From: an uncultured Kiloniellales bacterium
GTDB taxonomy: Bacteria > Pseudomonadota > Alphaproteobacteria > Kiloniellales > JAKSDN01
DNA: 40,482 nucleotides
Assembly (NCBI GenBank): GCA_947258885.1
Contig: CAMYKD010000012.1
Location: 1-40,482, forward strand
Reading direction: 5' to 3'
The notes under the pieces are model-generated. The model saw only the letters and a list, made by a program, of their open reading frames with translations, did not search any database and was not told the DNA's origin. Shown piece after piece: positions 1 to 8,712 of the stretch (positions are counted from its first letter, which is position 1; every line of letters begins with the position of its first letter). A program made the position numbers and the translations under genes.

Positions 1-6
1 AACGCC

Positions 7-771
7 ATGCAGGTTGATTTCGGTAGGACCGCTGCGGACTACGCCCGCTTCCGCGCGGGTTTCCCGGAGCGGCTGTTCGATGAACTGGCGGCGCGCGGAA
101 TTGGCTTCGCCGGTCGGCGGGTGCTGGATCTCGGGACCGGCACGGGAACGCTCGCGCGCGGTTTCTCCCGGCGCGGCGCGGCGGTGGTCGCGCTCGACCC
201 GGCCGAGGCCCTGCTGGCAGAAGCGCGGCGTCTGGCCGGGGCGGAGGAACTCGCCGTCGAGTTCCTGGCCGGCCGGGCTGAGGCTACGGGCCTGCCGGAT
301 GCGGCCTTCGACCTGGTCGCCGCCGGCCAGTGCTGGCACTGGTTCGAGCGGGCGGCCGCGGCGGCTGAAACCTGGCGCTTGCTGAAACCCGGTGGCCATC
401 TGGTAATCTGCCATTTCGACTGGATCCCGTCGGGGACAAACGTAGTGGCGGCAACTGAAGCCCTGATCGAACAGCACAATCCCGATTGGCGCCTGGGCGG
501 TGGCAACGGGCTCTATCCCGCCTGGCTGGCCGATGCGGCGGAGGCCGGTTTCGCGGAGATCGAGACCTGTAGCCGCGACTTGACCGTGCCCTATGGACAC
601 GAGGCCTGGCGCGGCCGGATCCGAGCGAGCGCCGGGGTCGGCGGCAGCCTGTCCGCGGAAGCGGTCGCGCGCTTCGATGCCGCGCTGGCCGCGCTGCTCG
701 CCGAAAGATTTCCCGAGGACCCGCTAGCCGTGCCACACCGGTTGTTCGTCCTCTTGGCGGCCAAGCCATGA
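7..771 (+). CDS. Class I SAM-dependent methyltransferase
   Basis: A 254-residue Rossmann-fold methyltransferase of the UbiE/Methyltransf_11 type. Motif I (VLDLGTGTG, residues 39-47) binds S-adenosylmethionine, VALDPAE (about 61-67) is the acidic end of strand beta 2, and FDLVAAGQCWHWF (about 101-113) is the motif IV region. The WHWF segment occurs in several small-molecule methyltransferases, but the acceptor cannot be read from sequence. There is no signal peptide, so the protein is cytosolic. Its stop overlaps the next gene's start by 4 nt (ATGA), so the two are probably co-translated. The ATG at 7 is the first usable start in the window and gives a full-length domain; an upstream operon partner outside the window cannot be excluded. 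Confidence 0.85.
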   Translation: MQVDFGRTAADYARFRAGFPERLFDELAARGIGFAGRRVLDLGTGTGTLARGFSRRGAAVVALDPAEALLAEARRLAGAEELAVEFLAGRAEATGLPDAAFDLVAAGQCWHWFERAAAAAETWRLLKPGGHLVICHFDWIPSGTNVVAATEALIEQHNPDWRLGGGNGLYPAWLADAAEAGFAEIETCSRDLTVPYGHEAWRGRIRASAGVGGSLSAEAVARFDAALAALLAERFPEDPLAVPHRLFVLLAAKP

Positions 772-1700
772 GCGCGCCCGACGCTCCCGCGCGCATCGTC
801 TCGCTGTTGCCGGCGGCAACCGAGATCGTCGCCGAACTCGGGTTCGGCGATAGCCTGGTCGGCCGCTCTCACGAGTGCGACCATCCACCGCAGGTGGCAG
901 ACCTGCCTGCACTGACCCGACCCAAGCTCGACCCGGCACTTCCCGGCGGGGAGATCGCCCGGCGGATTCGTGACTTGGTAGAGCAGACGCTATCGGTCTT
1001 TCTGGTCGACGCCGAGGAGCTGCGCGCGCTCCGGCCGGACTTGGTCGTGACCCAGACCCAGTGCGCGGCCTGCGCGGTCAGCGAGGCTCAGGTGGCCGAG
1101 GCGCTGGCCGACTGGGCCGGTCCGCAGACTCGCATCGTCGCCCTCAAACCGGTCGGCCTCACCGAGGTCTGGCAGGACCTGCAGCGGGTCGCCGAGGCGC
1201 TGGACGTCCCGGAACGGGGCGCCGTGCTGATTGCCGAACTGACCGGGCGGCTCAAGGCGCTGGGCACCCGCCTGGAAGGCACGGACGAGCGACCCAGCGC
1301 GGTCTCGATCGAATGGATCGACCCGCTCATGGCAGGCGGTAACTGGATGCCCGAGCTGATCGCCGCAGCCGGCGGGCGCGAACTGCTAGGCCGGCGCGGC
1401 GCACCCTCGCACTGGATCACCTTCGAGGAGCTGACCGCAGCCGACCCCGAGGTTCTGCTGCTGCATCCCTGCGGCTTCACCATCGAACGGGCCCTGGACG
1501 AGCTGCCGCCCTTGATCGCGCAGCCCGGGTGGGGCGAACTGCGCGCGGTGCGGGCTGGCCGGGTCTACATTCTGGACGGCCACCGGTACTTCAATCGACC
1601 GGGCCCGCGCCTGGCAGAATCGGCCGAGATCCTGGTCGAGGTCCTGCACCCCCGAGCCTTTTCGTTCGGCCACGAGGGAACCGGCTGGGTGCGGCTCTAG
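768..1700 (+). CDS. BtuF-like cobalamin-binding protein
   Basis: A 310-residue protein of the periplasmic-binding-protein helical-backbone family (BtuF/FhuD fold). It opens with RIVSLLPAATEIVAELG and SHECDHP, typical of B12-binding BtuF homologues, and ends with the FNRPGPRL segment of the cobalamin-binding subfamily. No signal peptide or lipobox precedes the domain: the sequence runs straight from MSAPDAPARIV into the first strand. It would therefore be cytosolic unless the start is wrong. The ATG overlaps the stop of the methyltransferase upstream (ATGA). No BtuC or BtuD lies nearby. The family call is firm; a role in B12 transport rather than intracellular corrinoid binding is inference. 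Confidence 0.8.
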   Translation: MSAPDAPARIVSLLPAATEIVAELGFGDSLVGRSHECDHPPQVADLPALTRPKLDPALPGGEIARRIRDLVEQTLSVFLVDAEELRALRPDLVVTQTQCAACAVSEAQVAEALADWAGPQTRIVALKPVGLTEVWQDLQRVAEALDVPERGAVLIAELTGRLKALGTRLEGTDERPSAVSIEWIDPLMAGGNWMPELIAAAGGRELLGRRGAPSHWITFEELTAADPEVLLLHPCGFTIERALDELPPLIAQPGWGELRAVRAGRVYILDGHRYFNRPGPRLAESAEILVEVLHPRAFSFGHEGTGWVRL

Positions 1701-1732
1701 AGCGGCGCAGGGCATCATGGCGGAGTGAGTCT

Positions 1733-2332
1733 TCATCCGGGGGTCACCCCCGCTTCTTCCTCCAGTTCCTCGATGTCGCGCGCATCGATCACCCGGCGGG
1801 CCAGCGCCAAGTCGAAGCCCTGGCGGCCGAGGGCAGCCAGGTCGCGCTCACGGCGCTCGGCGCGGGCCGCCGCCCGGTAGGGCCCCAGGCGCCGACGCCG
1901 GGCAAAGGTCAGCGCCGCAGCCAGCTCCGGCTCGCCCGCTGTTTCGGCAAGGCCGGCTAGAGCCTGGTCGATCAGATCCGGCGCAACACCCTTGTGCAGC
2001 AGCCGGCTGCGAATTCCCCGGGCCGAGGCGCCCCGGCGCGCCAAGCTGCGTGCGCGGGCCATAGCATAGGCCGCATCGTCGAGCAGCCCGGCCCGCGTCA
2101 GGCGCGCGATCAGCTCGGTCACCGCCGCCGCCCCGGCCTCGGCGTCGGTTTGGTGGACGCGGGCCGAGCGGGCCACCTTGGCCAGGAGCAAGCGCCGCAG
2201 GTGCTCCGCCGGGGCGGCATAGCGCTCCAGGTAGAACAGCGCCGCCTTCTCGAGATAACTTGGCGTCGCCTTGCGCGGCCCGAGTCGCCGCCGCTCCCGG
2301 CGGCGCTCCGATCCATTCTTCGAGTCCGTCAT
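1733..2332 (-). CDS. recX: Regulatory protein RecX
   Basis: A 199-residue, basic, mostly helical protein with the repeated three-helix units of RecX. The recognisable parts are SYLEKAALFYLERYAAP near residues 25-41, LLDDAAYAMARARSLARRG in the middle, and GIRSRLLHKGVAPDLIDQAL after it. RecX caps growing RecA filaments and restrains recombination and the SOS response. The basic N-terminus (RRRERRRLGPRK) is usual in alphaproteobacteria. recA is not adjacent. The gene is convergent with the BtuF-like gene and divergent from the permease pair that starts at 2413. Confidence 0.88.
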   Translation of the reverse strand: MTDSKNGSERRRERRRLGPRKATPSYLEKAALFYLERYAAPAEHLRRLLLAKVARSARVHQTDAEAGAAAVTELIARLTRAGLLDDAAYAMARARSLARRGASARGIRSRLLHKGVAPDLIDQALAGLAETAGEPELAAALTFARRRRLGPYRAAARAERRERDLAALGRQGFDLALARRVIDARDIEELEEEAGVTPG

Positions 2333-2412
2333 CGCCGGTCCAGCATGGCATGGCCCGGCGCCCCCGTGCCAGCGCCTTGCTTCGGCCGCTCCATCGGCTT
2401 ATGTGAAGCGCC

Positions 2413-3228
2413 ATGCATGCCCCCTCGACTCTGCAGCGCCCGCCCGCGCCGCGCCTGATCGGCCGGGTGAACGGCCGCGGCCTCTGGACCCTCTACGTGA
2501 AGGAGGTGCGCCGCTTCCTCAACGTCTTCACCCAGACGCTGCTGGCGCCGATGATTACGACGCTGTTGTTCCTCGCGATCTTCACGCTGGCCCTGGGCCG
2601 ATCGGTCCAGCAGGTCGGCGGCGTCGGCTTCGCGCAGTTCCTGGCGCCCGGCCTGATCGTGATGGCCATGGTTCAGAACGCCTTTGCCAATACCTCGTCC
2701 TCGATCGTCATCTCGAAGGTACAGGGCAACATCGTCGATCTGCTGATGCCGCCTTTGAGCCCCTGGGAGCTTACCCTGGGCGTGGCCGGCGGCGGCGTGA
2801 CCCGCGGCCTCCTGGTCGGCTTCGTGGTCGGGCTCGGCATGTCGCTCTTCGTGCCGCTCTCCATCCACGCCCCGCTCTTCGTGCTCTATCACGCAGTCAA
2901 CGCCTCGCTGATGCTGGCCCTTCTGGGCATGATCGGCGGCATCTGGGCCGAGCGATTCGATCACATCGCGGCGGTCACCAACTTTGTGATCACGCCGTTC
3001 TCCTTCCTATCCGGCACCTTCTACTCCATCGAGCGCCTGCCCGAGAGCTGGCACTTCGTCGCGCTCCTCAACCCCTTCTTCTACGTGATCGACGGCTTCC
3101 GCTACGGGTTCATCGGCCATGCCGACGGATCGCTTCTGGTCGGTGTGCTGCTGATGGCAGCGGTCAACCTGGGGCTCTGGACGCTCGCCCATCGGATGAT
3201 CGCGACCGGCTACCGGCTCAAGCCTTGA
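2413..3228 (+). CDS. ABC-2 type transporter permease, first of a pair
   Basis: A 271-residue polytopic membrane protein of the ABC-2 (NodJ/DrrB-like) permease family, with about six hydrophobic segments. A cytosolic amphipathic N-terminus (LYVKEVRRFLNVFTQT) leads into the first span. The family signature (VITPFSFLSGTFYSIERLPESW, then LNPFFYVIDGFRYGF) lies in the last third. Such permeases export polysaccharides, lipids or drugs with a separate ATPase. The second permease begins inside this gene's stop codon, so the two are translationally coupled. No ATP-binding subunit is seen in the window. The substrate is unknown. Confidence 0.85.
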   Translation: MHAPSTLQRPPAPRLIGRVNGRGLWTLYVKEVRRFLNVFTQTLLAPMITTLLFLAIFTLALGRSVQQVGGVGFAQFLAPGLIVMAMVQNAFANTSSSIVISKVQGNIVDLLMPPLSPWELTLGVAGGGVTRGLLVGFVVGLGMSLFVPLSIHAPLFVLYHAVNASLMLALLGMIGGIWAERFDHIAAVTNFVITPFSFLSGTFYSIERLPESWHFVALLNPFFYVIDGFRYGFIGHADGSLLVGVLLMAAVNLGLWTLAHRMIATGYRLKP

Positions 3229-4031
3229 GCGGGGCCGCGGGGCCGCCCGCCCCCCGGCGCTTCGGCGCCGTAAACTGGCGAGGCCTTCGGACGCTCGTCT
3301 GGCGCGGCGTCTGGCGCTATTTCAAGATGGCCTGGCACACCCTGGGCGGGCCCTGCATCTCCAGCTTGCTGCTCCTCGCGGTCTTCGTGCTGGCCGCCGG
3401 CGGGGCCGGCCAGATGGCGCCCGGCATAGCGCTCGCAGAGTTCCTGGTGCCCGGCATCGTGATGTTCCAGCTCGCCCACGCGGCCTTCGAGAACGCCGCC
3501 TTCCCGGTGCTCGACGACAAGCTGGAGGGCATGATCGGCGACATCCTGGCGGCCCCGCTGTCGCCGCTCGAGATCCTGGCCGGCTACGTTCTACCGGCCG
3601 TGACCAGCGGGCTCATGACTGGCATGGCGATCCTGGGGCTGGGCTGGCTCTTCGCCGACCTGCGCCTCCACGACCTCGGAGCCCTGATGGGCTTCGCGCT
3701 GGCCGCGGCGCTGCTCTTCGCGCTGCTGGGCACGTTCATCGGCCTCTGGGCCGATAGGTGGGAGCATTACGCCATGGCGGAGAACTTCGTGATCCTGCCC
3801 TTGGGCTTCCTCTCGGGCACTTTCTTCACGCTCTCCAGCCTGCCCGAGGCGGCGCGTCCGCTGATCGCTCTCAATCCCGTGTTCCACGCCGTCGGCGGCG
3901 TCCGCTACGCGCTTACGGGGTACGCCGAGACCGCGCTGTTCCCCGGCGCCCTGCTGCTCGGCGGTCCAATCCTGTTCTTGTGGTTTCTAGTTTGGCGGCT
4001 TTTCGCTACGGGATACAAGATCAAGCCGTGA
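3225..4031 (+). CDS. ABC-2 type transporter permease, second of a pair
   Basis: A 268-residue permease paralogous to its upstream neighbour. Both share NWRGLRTLVWRGV/NGRGLWTLYVKEV near the N-terminus, LxPLSPLEIL/LMPPLSPWELT, FLSGTFFTLSSLPE/FLSGTFYSIERLPE and end in ATGYKIKP/ATGYRLKP. The TTG at 3225 overlaps the previous stop (TTGA) and gives a protein of matching length; the same frame stays open far upstream, but that part overlaps recX and the first permease and has no family similarity. The pair probably forms a heterodimeric membrane channel. The TTG start is inferred from the overlap and length. Confidence 0.82.
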   Translation: MSGAAGPPAPRRFGAVNWRGLRTLVWRGVWRYFKMAWHTLGGPCISSLLLLAVFVLAAGGAGQMAPGIALAEFLVPGIVMFQLAHAAFENAAFPVLDDKLEGMIGDILAAPLSPLEILAGYVLPAVTSGLMTGMAILGLGWLFADLRLHDLGALMGFALAAALLFALLGTFIGLWADRWEHYAMAENFVILPLGFLSGTFFTLSSLPEAARPLIALNPVFHAVGGVRYALTGYAETALFPGALLLGGPILFLWFLVWRLFATGYKIKP

Positions 4032-4042
4032 GCGCGCGGGGG

Positions 4043-4639
4043 CTACTTCCTCAAGCGCTTCAGACGCTTGGCCAGGGTCCCGAGGTGCGCGCCCAGGATG
4101 CGGATACCGCTCGTATCGCCGGGATCTTCACAGGACACGTCGAAGGCTGCGTCGGTGATGCCGAAGCGGGCGAGTGCGGACCGCGCCCAATGGACATCGG
4201 CGCCGAATTGCTTTTCATAGAGCGCTAGGCTTTCCCTGGACTGCGCGGCCTGTTCCTCGGTATCGAAGAACGGATCGCCGGTCATGCCCGCGCCCAAATC
4301 GTCGCGCTCCCGCTCCCTGGCAAAGGTGACGATCGCGTTGGAGATTTCGGAAATCCTCTGAGCCACCTTGGTGCGCGAGGTCGGCTTTCCCGCCGACCAC
4401 GCATGGCCGAGAAGTGCCAGGACCACGCCTGCCAAAACGAACGCGATTGCGTTGGTTTGGCTGTCGAGCCCGGGGATCATCGGGATGAGCGCGAGCGCAG
4501 CGACTTGGCGGTCGAACCCGGGAATCGCCCGGGCGACCGGATCCAGTTGTGCGAGATAATCCGGCTGGGCCAGGGTGTAGGCGGCGCCGTTCAGGAGCGC
4601 CCAGCCCCAGCCAAACAGGATCGTCACGCTTCGCAGCAT
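4043..4639 (-). CDS. Hypothetical two-span membrane protein
   Basis: I do not recognise this 198-residue protein. It has two hydrophobic segments (about residues 4-22 and 60-80) joined by a loop with PDYLAQLDPVARAIPGFDRQ, then a soluble C-terminal half with charged helices and a basic tail (AKRLKRLRK). The ATG at 4639 is preferred because CGGAGG lies 8 nt upstream. An in-frame ATG at 4696 would add 19 residues, but its coding would run through a perfect 12-bp inverted repeat. The gene sits alone on the minus strand between plus-strand genes, with two inverted repeats upstream. Confidence 0.6.
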   Translation of the reverse strand: MLRSVTILFGWGWALLNGAAYTLAQPDYLAQLDPVARAIPGFDRQVAALALIPMIPGLDSQTNAIAFVLAGVVLALLGHAWSAGKPTSRTKVAQRISEISNAIVTFARERERDDLGAGMTGDPFFDTEEQAAQSRESLALYEKQFGADVHWARSALARFGITDAAFDVSCEDPGDTSGIRILGAHLGTLAKRLKRLRK

Positions 4640-4662
4640 CCTCCAAGCCTCCGCGGCAACAC

Positions 4663-4701
4663 AAGGTGTGGCGATTTTTCTCTGAGACTTCGCCACACCT
4701 T
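4663..4701. repeat. Perfect 12-bp inverted repeat
   Basis: AAGGTGTGGCGA at 4663-4674 is mirrored exactly by TCGCCACACCTT at 4690-4701, with a 15-nt loop. It lies just upstream of the ribosome binding site of the minus-strand membrane protein, so it would form a stem in that 5' leader or a wide operator. No T-tract follows on either strand, which argues against a simple terminator. Confidence 0.7.
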
Positions 4702-4713
4702 ATCTTACCACAC

Positions 4714-4732
4714 AAACGTTCATGAAACGTTT
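4714..4732. promoter_or_regulatory. Palindromic operator candidate
   Basis: AAACGTT and AACGTTT form a perfect 7-bp inverted repeat around CATGA. It lies 75-93 nt upstream of the minus-strand start at 4639, beside the 12-bp repeat. Its size fits a dimeric regulator site. Nothing in the sequence identifies the regulator. Confidence 0.4.
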
Positions 4733-4845
4733 ACGGTGGTCGGGAAATAAGAGTCTGAAAATAAAGGGAATTTTTTCTGCCCGCCGACGCCCTGCGAGAC
4801 CACCGAGGGCCTGACCAGTGCCATGCTGGCGGGCCCGGGGTTCGG

Positions 4846-4874
4846 TTGACAGGGCGGGCCTTTGCGCGAATAGT
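4846..4874 (+). promoter_or_regulatory. Sigma-70-type promoter for argD
   Basis: A perfect TTGACA (4846-4851), a 17-bp spacer and AATAGT (4869-4874, four of six matches to TATAAT) lie about 67 nt upstream of the argD GTG. Spacing and orientation suit housekeeping transcription of argD-argF-hslO. Confidence 0.55.
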
Positions 4875-4940
4875 GCCCGCCTTTTTCCGGCGCCGGGCTG
4901 GGGATTTGCCCCGCCTGGCGGACACGCCGAGGAGGATACC

Positions 4941-6119
4941 GTGAGCGACGCCCTGATGCCGACCTATGCGCGTGCCGAGCTCGCCTTCGAGCGCGGCGAG
5001 GGCCCGTACCTCTTTGCGACCGACGGACGGCGCTACCTCGACTTCGCGGCGGGTATCGCGGTCAACGCGCTGGGCCATTCCCACCCGCACTTGGTGTCCG
5101 CACTCAAGGACCAGGCGGAAAAGTTTTGGCATTGCTCGAACCTCTACCGGATTCCGGCGGGCGAGCGCCTGGCCGAGCGGCTCTGCGAGCAGAGCTTCGC
5201 CGAGCGCGTGTTCTTCAGCAATTCCGGGGCCGAGGCCCTCGAATGCGGCTTCAAGCTGATCCGCAAGTACCACGACGACACCGGCAACCCGGGGCGCTAC
5301 AAGGTCATCGGTTGCCAGGGGTCGTTCCACGGCCGCACGCTGGCCACGCTTTCGGCCGCCGGCAACCCGAAGTACCTGGAGGGCTTCCGTCCCGAGGTGC
5401 CGGGCTTCCTGCAGGTCGCCTTCGGCAACATGAACGAGCTGCGCGCGGCGATCGACGACGAGACCGCGGCGATCCTCGTCGAGCCGATCCAGGGCGAGGG
5501 CGGGATCCGGGCCGCGGAGATCGACTATATGAAGGGCCTGCGCCGCGTCTGCGACGAGTTCGGCCTGCTGCTGCTCCTCGACGAGGTACAGTGCGGCATG
5601 GGTCGCACCGGCAAGCTCTTCGCCCACGAGTGGGCGGAAGTCGCGCCCGATGTCATGGCGCTCGCCAAGGGCCTCGGCGGCGGCTTTCCGATCGGCGCTT
5701 GCCTGGCCACGGAGAAAGCGGCCGCGGGCATGACCACCGGTACCCACGGCTCCACCTTCGGCGGCAACCCGCTGGCCATGGCGGTAGCCAATGCGGTGCT
5801 CGACGTGATGCTGGCCGAGGGCTTCCTGGCGGGTGTGCAGAAGACCGGCGGCATCTTGCGGGCGCGTCTGGAGGAACTCGTCGCGCGCCACCCGGCGGTC
5901 CTGGCGGGTTTGCGGGGCCGCGGCCTGATGCTGGGCCTCGAGTGCGTCGTGCCGGCCGGCGAGATGGTCGCGCGGCTCCGCGACGAGGGACTCCTGACCG
6001 TCGGGGCCGCCGAGAACGTGGTGCGCATCGTTCCGCCGCTGATCATCGGCGAGGCGCAGGTAGGAGAGGCCTTGGCCATCCTCGAGCGGGTCTCGGCCGG
6101 CTGGGCCGAGGCGGCGTGA
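4941..6119 (+). CDS. argD: Acetylornithine aminotransferase
   Basis: A 392-residue class III PLP-dependent aminotransferase. It converts N-acetylglutamate semialdehyde and glutamate to N-acetylornithine in arginine synthesis. Visible landmarks are NSGAEALE (94-101, phosphate binding), GSFHGRT (127-133), [13 protein letters not shown] (about 212-224) and ALAKGLGGG, where K243 should be the Schiff-base lysine. GTG at 4941 is chosen because GAGGAGG precedes it at the right distance and it gives the usual family length. A longer in-frame start at 4818 would read through the promoter. argF follows after 1 nt. Confidence 0.93.
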   Translation: MSDALMPTYARAELAFERGEGPYLFATDGRRYLDFAAGIAVNALGHSHPHLVSALKDQAEKFWHCSNLYRIPAGERLAERLCEQSFAERVFFSNSGAEALECGFKLIRKYHDDTGNPGRYKVIGCQGSFHGRTLATLSAAGNPKYLEGFRPEVPGFLQVAFGNMNELRAAIDDETAAILVEPIQGEGGIRAAEIDYMKGLRRVCDEFGLLLLLDEVQCGMGRTGKLFAHEWAEVAPDVMALAKGLGGGFPIGACLATEKAAAGMTTGTHGSTFGGNPLAMAVANAVLDVMLAEGFLAGVQKTGGILRARLEELVARHPAVLAGLRGRGLMLGLECVVPAGEMVARLRDEGLLTVGAAENVVRIVPPLIIGEAQVGEALAILERVSAGWAEAA

Positions 6120-6120
6120 C

Positions 6121-7032
6121 ATGAGCGGGCCGAGGCATTTTCTCGACCTCGACCGGCTGGATGCCGGCACGCTGCGCGGCATCCTGGACCGGAGTGTGGC
6201 GTGCAAGCGTGCAGGCGGCGCGGCGCGGCCGCTGGCCGGGAAGGCGCTGGCCATGATCTTCGAGAAGCCCTCGACCCGCACCCGAGTCTCCTTCGAGCGC
6301 GGCATCCAACAGCTCGGCGGCGCTGCTATCGTGCTCGAGCCGGCCAGCAGCCAACTCGGCCGTGGCGAGACCGTTGCCGATACCGCCCGCGTGCTGTCGC
6401 GCTATGTCGACGCGATCATGATCCGTACGACATCCGAGGAGAAGCTGCTCGAAATGGCCGAGCACGCCAGCGTCCCGGTGATCAACGGCCTGACCGATCG
6501 TACCCATCCCTGCCAGCTGATGGCCGACGTCATGACCTTCGAGGAACACCGCGGGCCGATCAGGGACCGGGTGGTCGCCTGGTCGGGTGACGGTAACAAC
6601 ATGGCGACCTCGTGGATCCACGCGGCAGTGCGTTTCGACTTCGAGTTGCGCCTGGCCTGTCCCGGCCCGCTTGGGCCGCCCAAGGAGATGCTCGACTGGG
6701 CCGCCGCCGAGGGCGGGCGCATCGTGGTGACACCCGAAGCCGAGGCCGCGGTCGCCGACGCCGATGCCGTGGTAACCGACGTCTGGGTCTCGATGGGCGA
6801 CGAGGAGGATGCCGGCGCCAGGGCACGCCACAATCTGCTGCGCGGCTATCAAGTCGACGACCGGCTGATGAGCCTCGCCAAGCCGGAGGCGGTCTTCATG
6901 CACTGCCTGCCGGCACACCGCGGCGAGGAGGTCACGGCCTCGGTGATCGACGGTCCGCGCTCCGTGGTTTGGGACGAGGCCGAGAACCGTCTGCACGCGC
7001 AGAAGGGGATTCTGCTCTGGTGTCTCGCCTGA
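6121..7032 (+). CDS. argF: Ornithine carbamoyltransferase
   Basis: A 303-residue transcarbamoylase that joins carbamoyl phosphate and ornithine to give citrulline. It has the carbamoyl-phosphate motif STRTR (51-55), HPCQ (129-132), the SMG motif of ornithine-specific enzymes (about 224-226) and HCLPA (261-265), whose cysteine binds ornithine. Length is normal. The gene sits 1 nt after argD, and the next gene starts inside its 3' end. The argD-argF-hslO order is common in alphaproteobacteria. Confidence 0.95.
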   Translation: MSGPRHFLDLDRLDAGTLRGILDRSVACKRAGGAARPLAGKALAMIFEKPSTRTRVSFERGIQQLGGAAIVLEPASSQLGRGETVADTARVLSRYVDAIMIRTTSEEKLLEMAEHASVPVINGLTDRTHPCQLMADVMTFEEHRGPIRDRVVAWSGDGNNMATSWIHAAVRFDFELRLACPGPLGPPKEMLDWAAAEGGRIVVTPEAEAAVADADAVVTDVWVSMGDEEDAGARARHNLLRGYQVDDRLMSLAKPEAVFMHCLPAHRGEEVTASVIDGPRSVVWDEAENRLHAQKGILLWCLA

Positions 7033-7940
7033 CGGCCGTCAGCGACCTGATCCAGCCCTTCGTGCTCGAAGTGCCGGCCCTGCGCGGCCGGCTGGTTCGC
7101 CTCGGGCCGCTTGTCGATACGGTGCTGTCGCGCCACGACTACCCGCCATCGGTCGCGGTCCTGCTGGGCGAGATGCTGGCCCTGGCCGCTGTCCTGTCGA
7201 GCACGCTCAAGTTCGACGGCGTGTTCACCTTGCAGACCAAGGGCGACGGGCTGGTCGGCCTGGCGGTGGTCGACATGACGACGGACGGCGAGCTGCGCGC
7301 CTACGCCGAGTTCGACGCGGCGCGCCTCGCCGCGCCGGCTGCGGCGCCGGACGGTCAGGGCACCGGCGCGCGGGCCCTGCTGGGCGAAGGCTACATCGCT
7401 TTCACTGTGGACCAGGGCCCGCACACCGAGCGCTACCAAGGCATCGTCGAGCTGCGTGGCGTCACGCTGGCCGATTGCCTGCAGCATTACTTCCGCCAGT
7501 CCGAGCAGCTCAAGACAGCGGTGAAGCTGGCCGCCGGCCGCGTCGACGGCGCCTGGCGGGCCGGCGGCCTGCTCCTCCAGCAATTGCCGGAGGCCGGGGC
7601 CGACGGCACCGCACTGGCCAACGACGAGGAGGACAACTGGCGCCGTGCCGTGGTGCTCATGGCGAGCTGCACGGAGCATGAGCTGCTGGACCCGGCATTG
7701 CCGGACCACGACCTGCTGTTCCGACTGTTTCACGACGAGCGGGTCCGGGTCTACCGGCCGCGGCCGCTGACCACCGGCTGCCGCTGCTCGCAGGAGCGCC
7801 TTGAGCGGATCCTGCGCTCGCTCCCGCGCGACGAGGTGACAGAGATGAAGGTCGGTGGCGAGGTGATCATGACCTGCCAGTTCTGCAACGCGGAGTACCG
7901 CTTCGACGAAGCGGCGCTTGAGCGGATCTACGCGCCTTGA
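7020..7940 (+). CDS. hslO: Hsp33 redox-activated chaperone
   Basis: A 306-residue holdase chaperone that is activated by oxidation and loss of zinc. The C-terminal redox switch is intact: CRC and, about 30 residues later, CQFC, the four zinc ligands. The N-terminal domain starts [21 protein letters not shown]. The GTG at 7020 overlaps argF by 13 nt and is preceded by AGAAGGGGA about 10 nt upstream. The frame remains open inside argF, but that sequence is not Hsp33-like. The protein acts in the cytosol under oxidative and heat stress. Confidence 0.93.
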   Translation: MSRLTAVSDLIQPFVLEVPALRGRLVRLGPLVDTVLSRHDYPPSVAVLLGEMLALAAVLSSTLKFDGVFTLQTKGDGLVGLAVVDMTTDGELRAYAEFDAARLAAPAAAPDGQGTGARALLGEGYIAFTVDQGPHTERYQGIVELRGVTLADCLQHYFRQSEQLKTAVKLAAGRVDGAWRAGGLLLQQLPEAGADGTALANDEEDNWRRAVVLMASCTEHELLDPALPDHDLLFRLFHDERVRVYRPRPLTTGCRCSQERLERILRSLPRDEVTEMKVGGEVIMTCQFCNAEYRFDEAALERIYAP

Positions 7941-8011
7941 TCCCACGCGAATCGCGGCGTATTGATTCTCCTGGGATGCCATTCTCTCAGCCGCCAAACG
8001 GGAGGCCAACC

Positions 8012-8608
8012 ATGCGCCGTCTTTCCAGACTCCTCGTTGCCACGCTGCTGCCGGTCGCGGGTCTGGCGCTCGCCGCCTGTGAGCTGACCCCGCCCAGTGG
8101 CGACTTTCCCGAGCTGACGTATGCCCACCTCACACCGCTACGCTTCGACGTGGCGTCGGTGGAGGTCGAGCAGGCCTACCAGCCCTCGTCCGAGGCGCCC
8201 AACGTCGAGTTGCTGTTCCCGGTGCGCCCGGGCCAGGCGGCGGCCAACTGGGGGCGCGACCGCCTGCAGGCCGTCGGCGCGTCGCGCCGGATGCGCTACA
8301 TCGTACGCGAGGCCCCGGTAATCGAGACCGCGCTCGAGACCAAGAGCGGGCTGACCGGCGTGGTCACCAGGGACCAGTCGGAGCGCTACGAGGCGCGCCT
8401 GACCGTCGAGGTGGAGATCCTCGACGACGGCGGCCGGACGGAGGGTAACGCCATGACCCGGGTTGTCCGTTCCATAACCGTGCCCGAAAACGCCACGCTG
8501 CACGAGCGCGAAGAGGTCTGGTACCGATTGACCCAGAAGGTGATGAACGACATGAACACCCAGCTGGAGGAAACCCTGAAAAGGATCTTGTTCCGCTACC
8601 TGCGCTGA
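8012..8608 (+). CDS. Putative lipoprotein of unknown function
   Basis: A 198-residue protein with a clear lipoprotein signal: basic MRRLSR, a hydrophobic core and the lipobox LALAAC with C23 as the lipidated residue. The ATG at 8012 has GGAGG at 8001-8005; an upstream in-frame ATG at 7937 would bury the signal peptide. The mature part looks like a mixed alpha/beta envelope domain, with RYEARLTVEVEILDDGG and a C-terminal amphipathic helix (MNDMNTQLEETLKRILFRYL). I do not recognise the family. It starts 71 nt after hslO on the same strand. Confidence 0.75.
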   Translation: MRRLSRLLVATLLPVAGLALAACELTPPSGDFPELTYAHLTPLRFDVASVEVEQAYQPSSEAPNVELLFPVRPGQAAANWGRDRLQAVGASRRMRYIVREAPVIETALETKSGLTGVVTRDQSERYEARLTVEVEILDDGGRTEGNAMTRVVRSITVPENATLHEREEVWYRLTQKVMNDMNTQLEETLKRILFRYLR

Positions 8609-8712
8609 GTGTGCAGGCCCCGGGCCGTGGCTGGAAAAGACCCTGTTTAAAGGGCCTGTTAAGCGATTTGCCCCAAGCTGGGGCCTTGTTCCCCAGGGGA
8701 AAGGCTCGGGCG

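Noticed and set aside
2271-3224. Extended N-terminus of the second permease reading through the first
   Set aside because: The extra sequence is Arg/Pro/Ala-rich, out of frame with a clear permease gene, and the TTG at 3225 overlaps its stop exactly.
8670-8684. GCCCC-AAGCT-GGGGC hairpin as a terminator after the lipoprotein gene
   Set aside because: The stem is only 5 bp with no T-tract, common by chance at this GC content.
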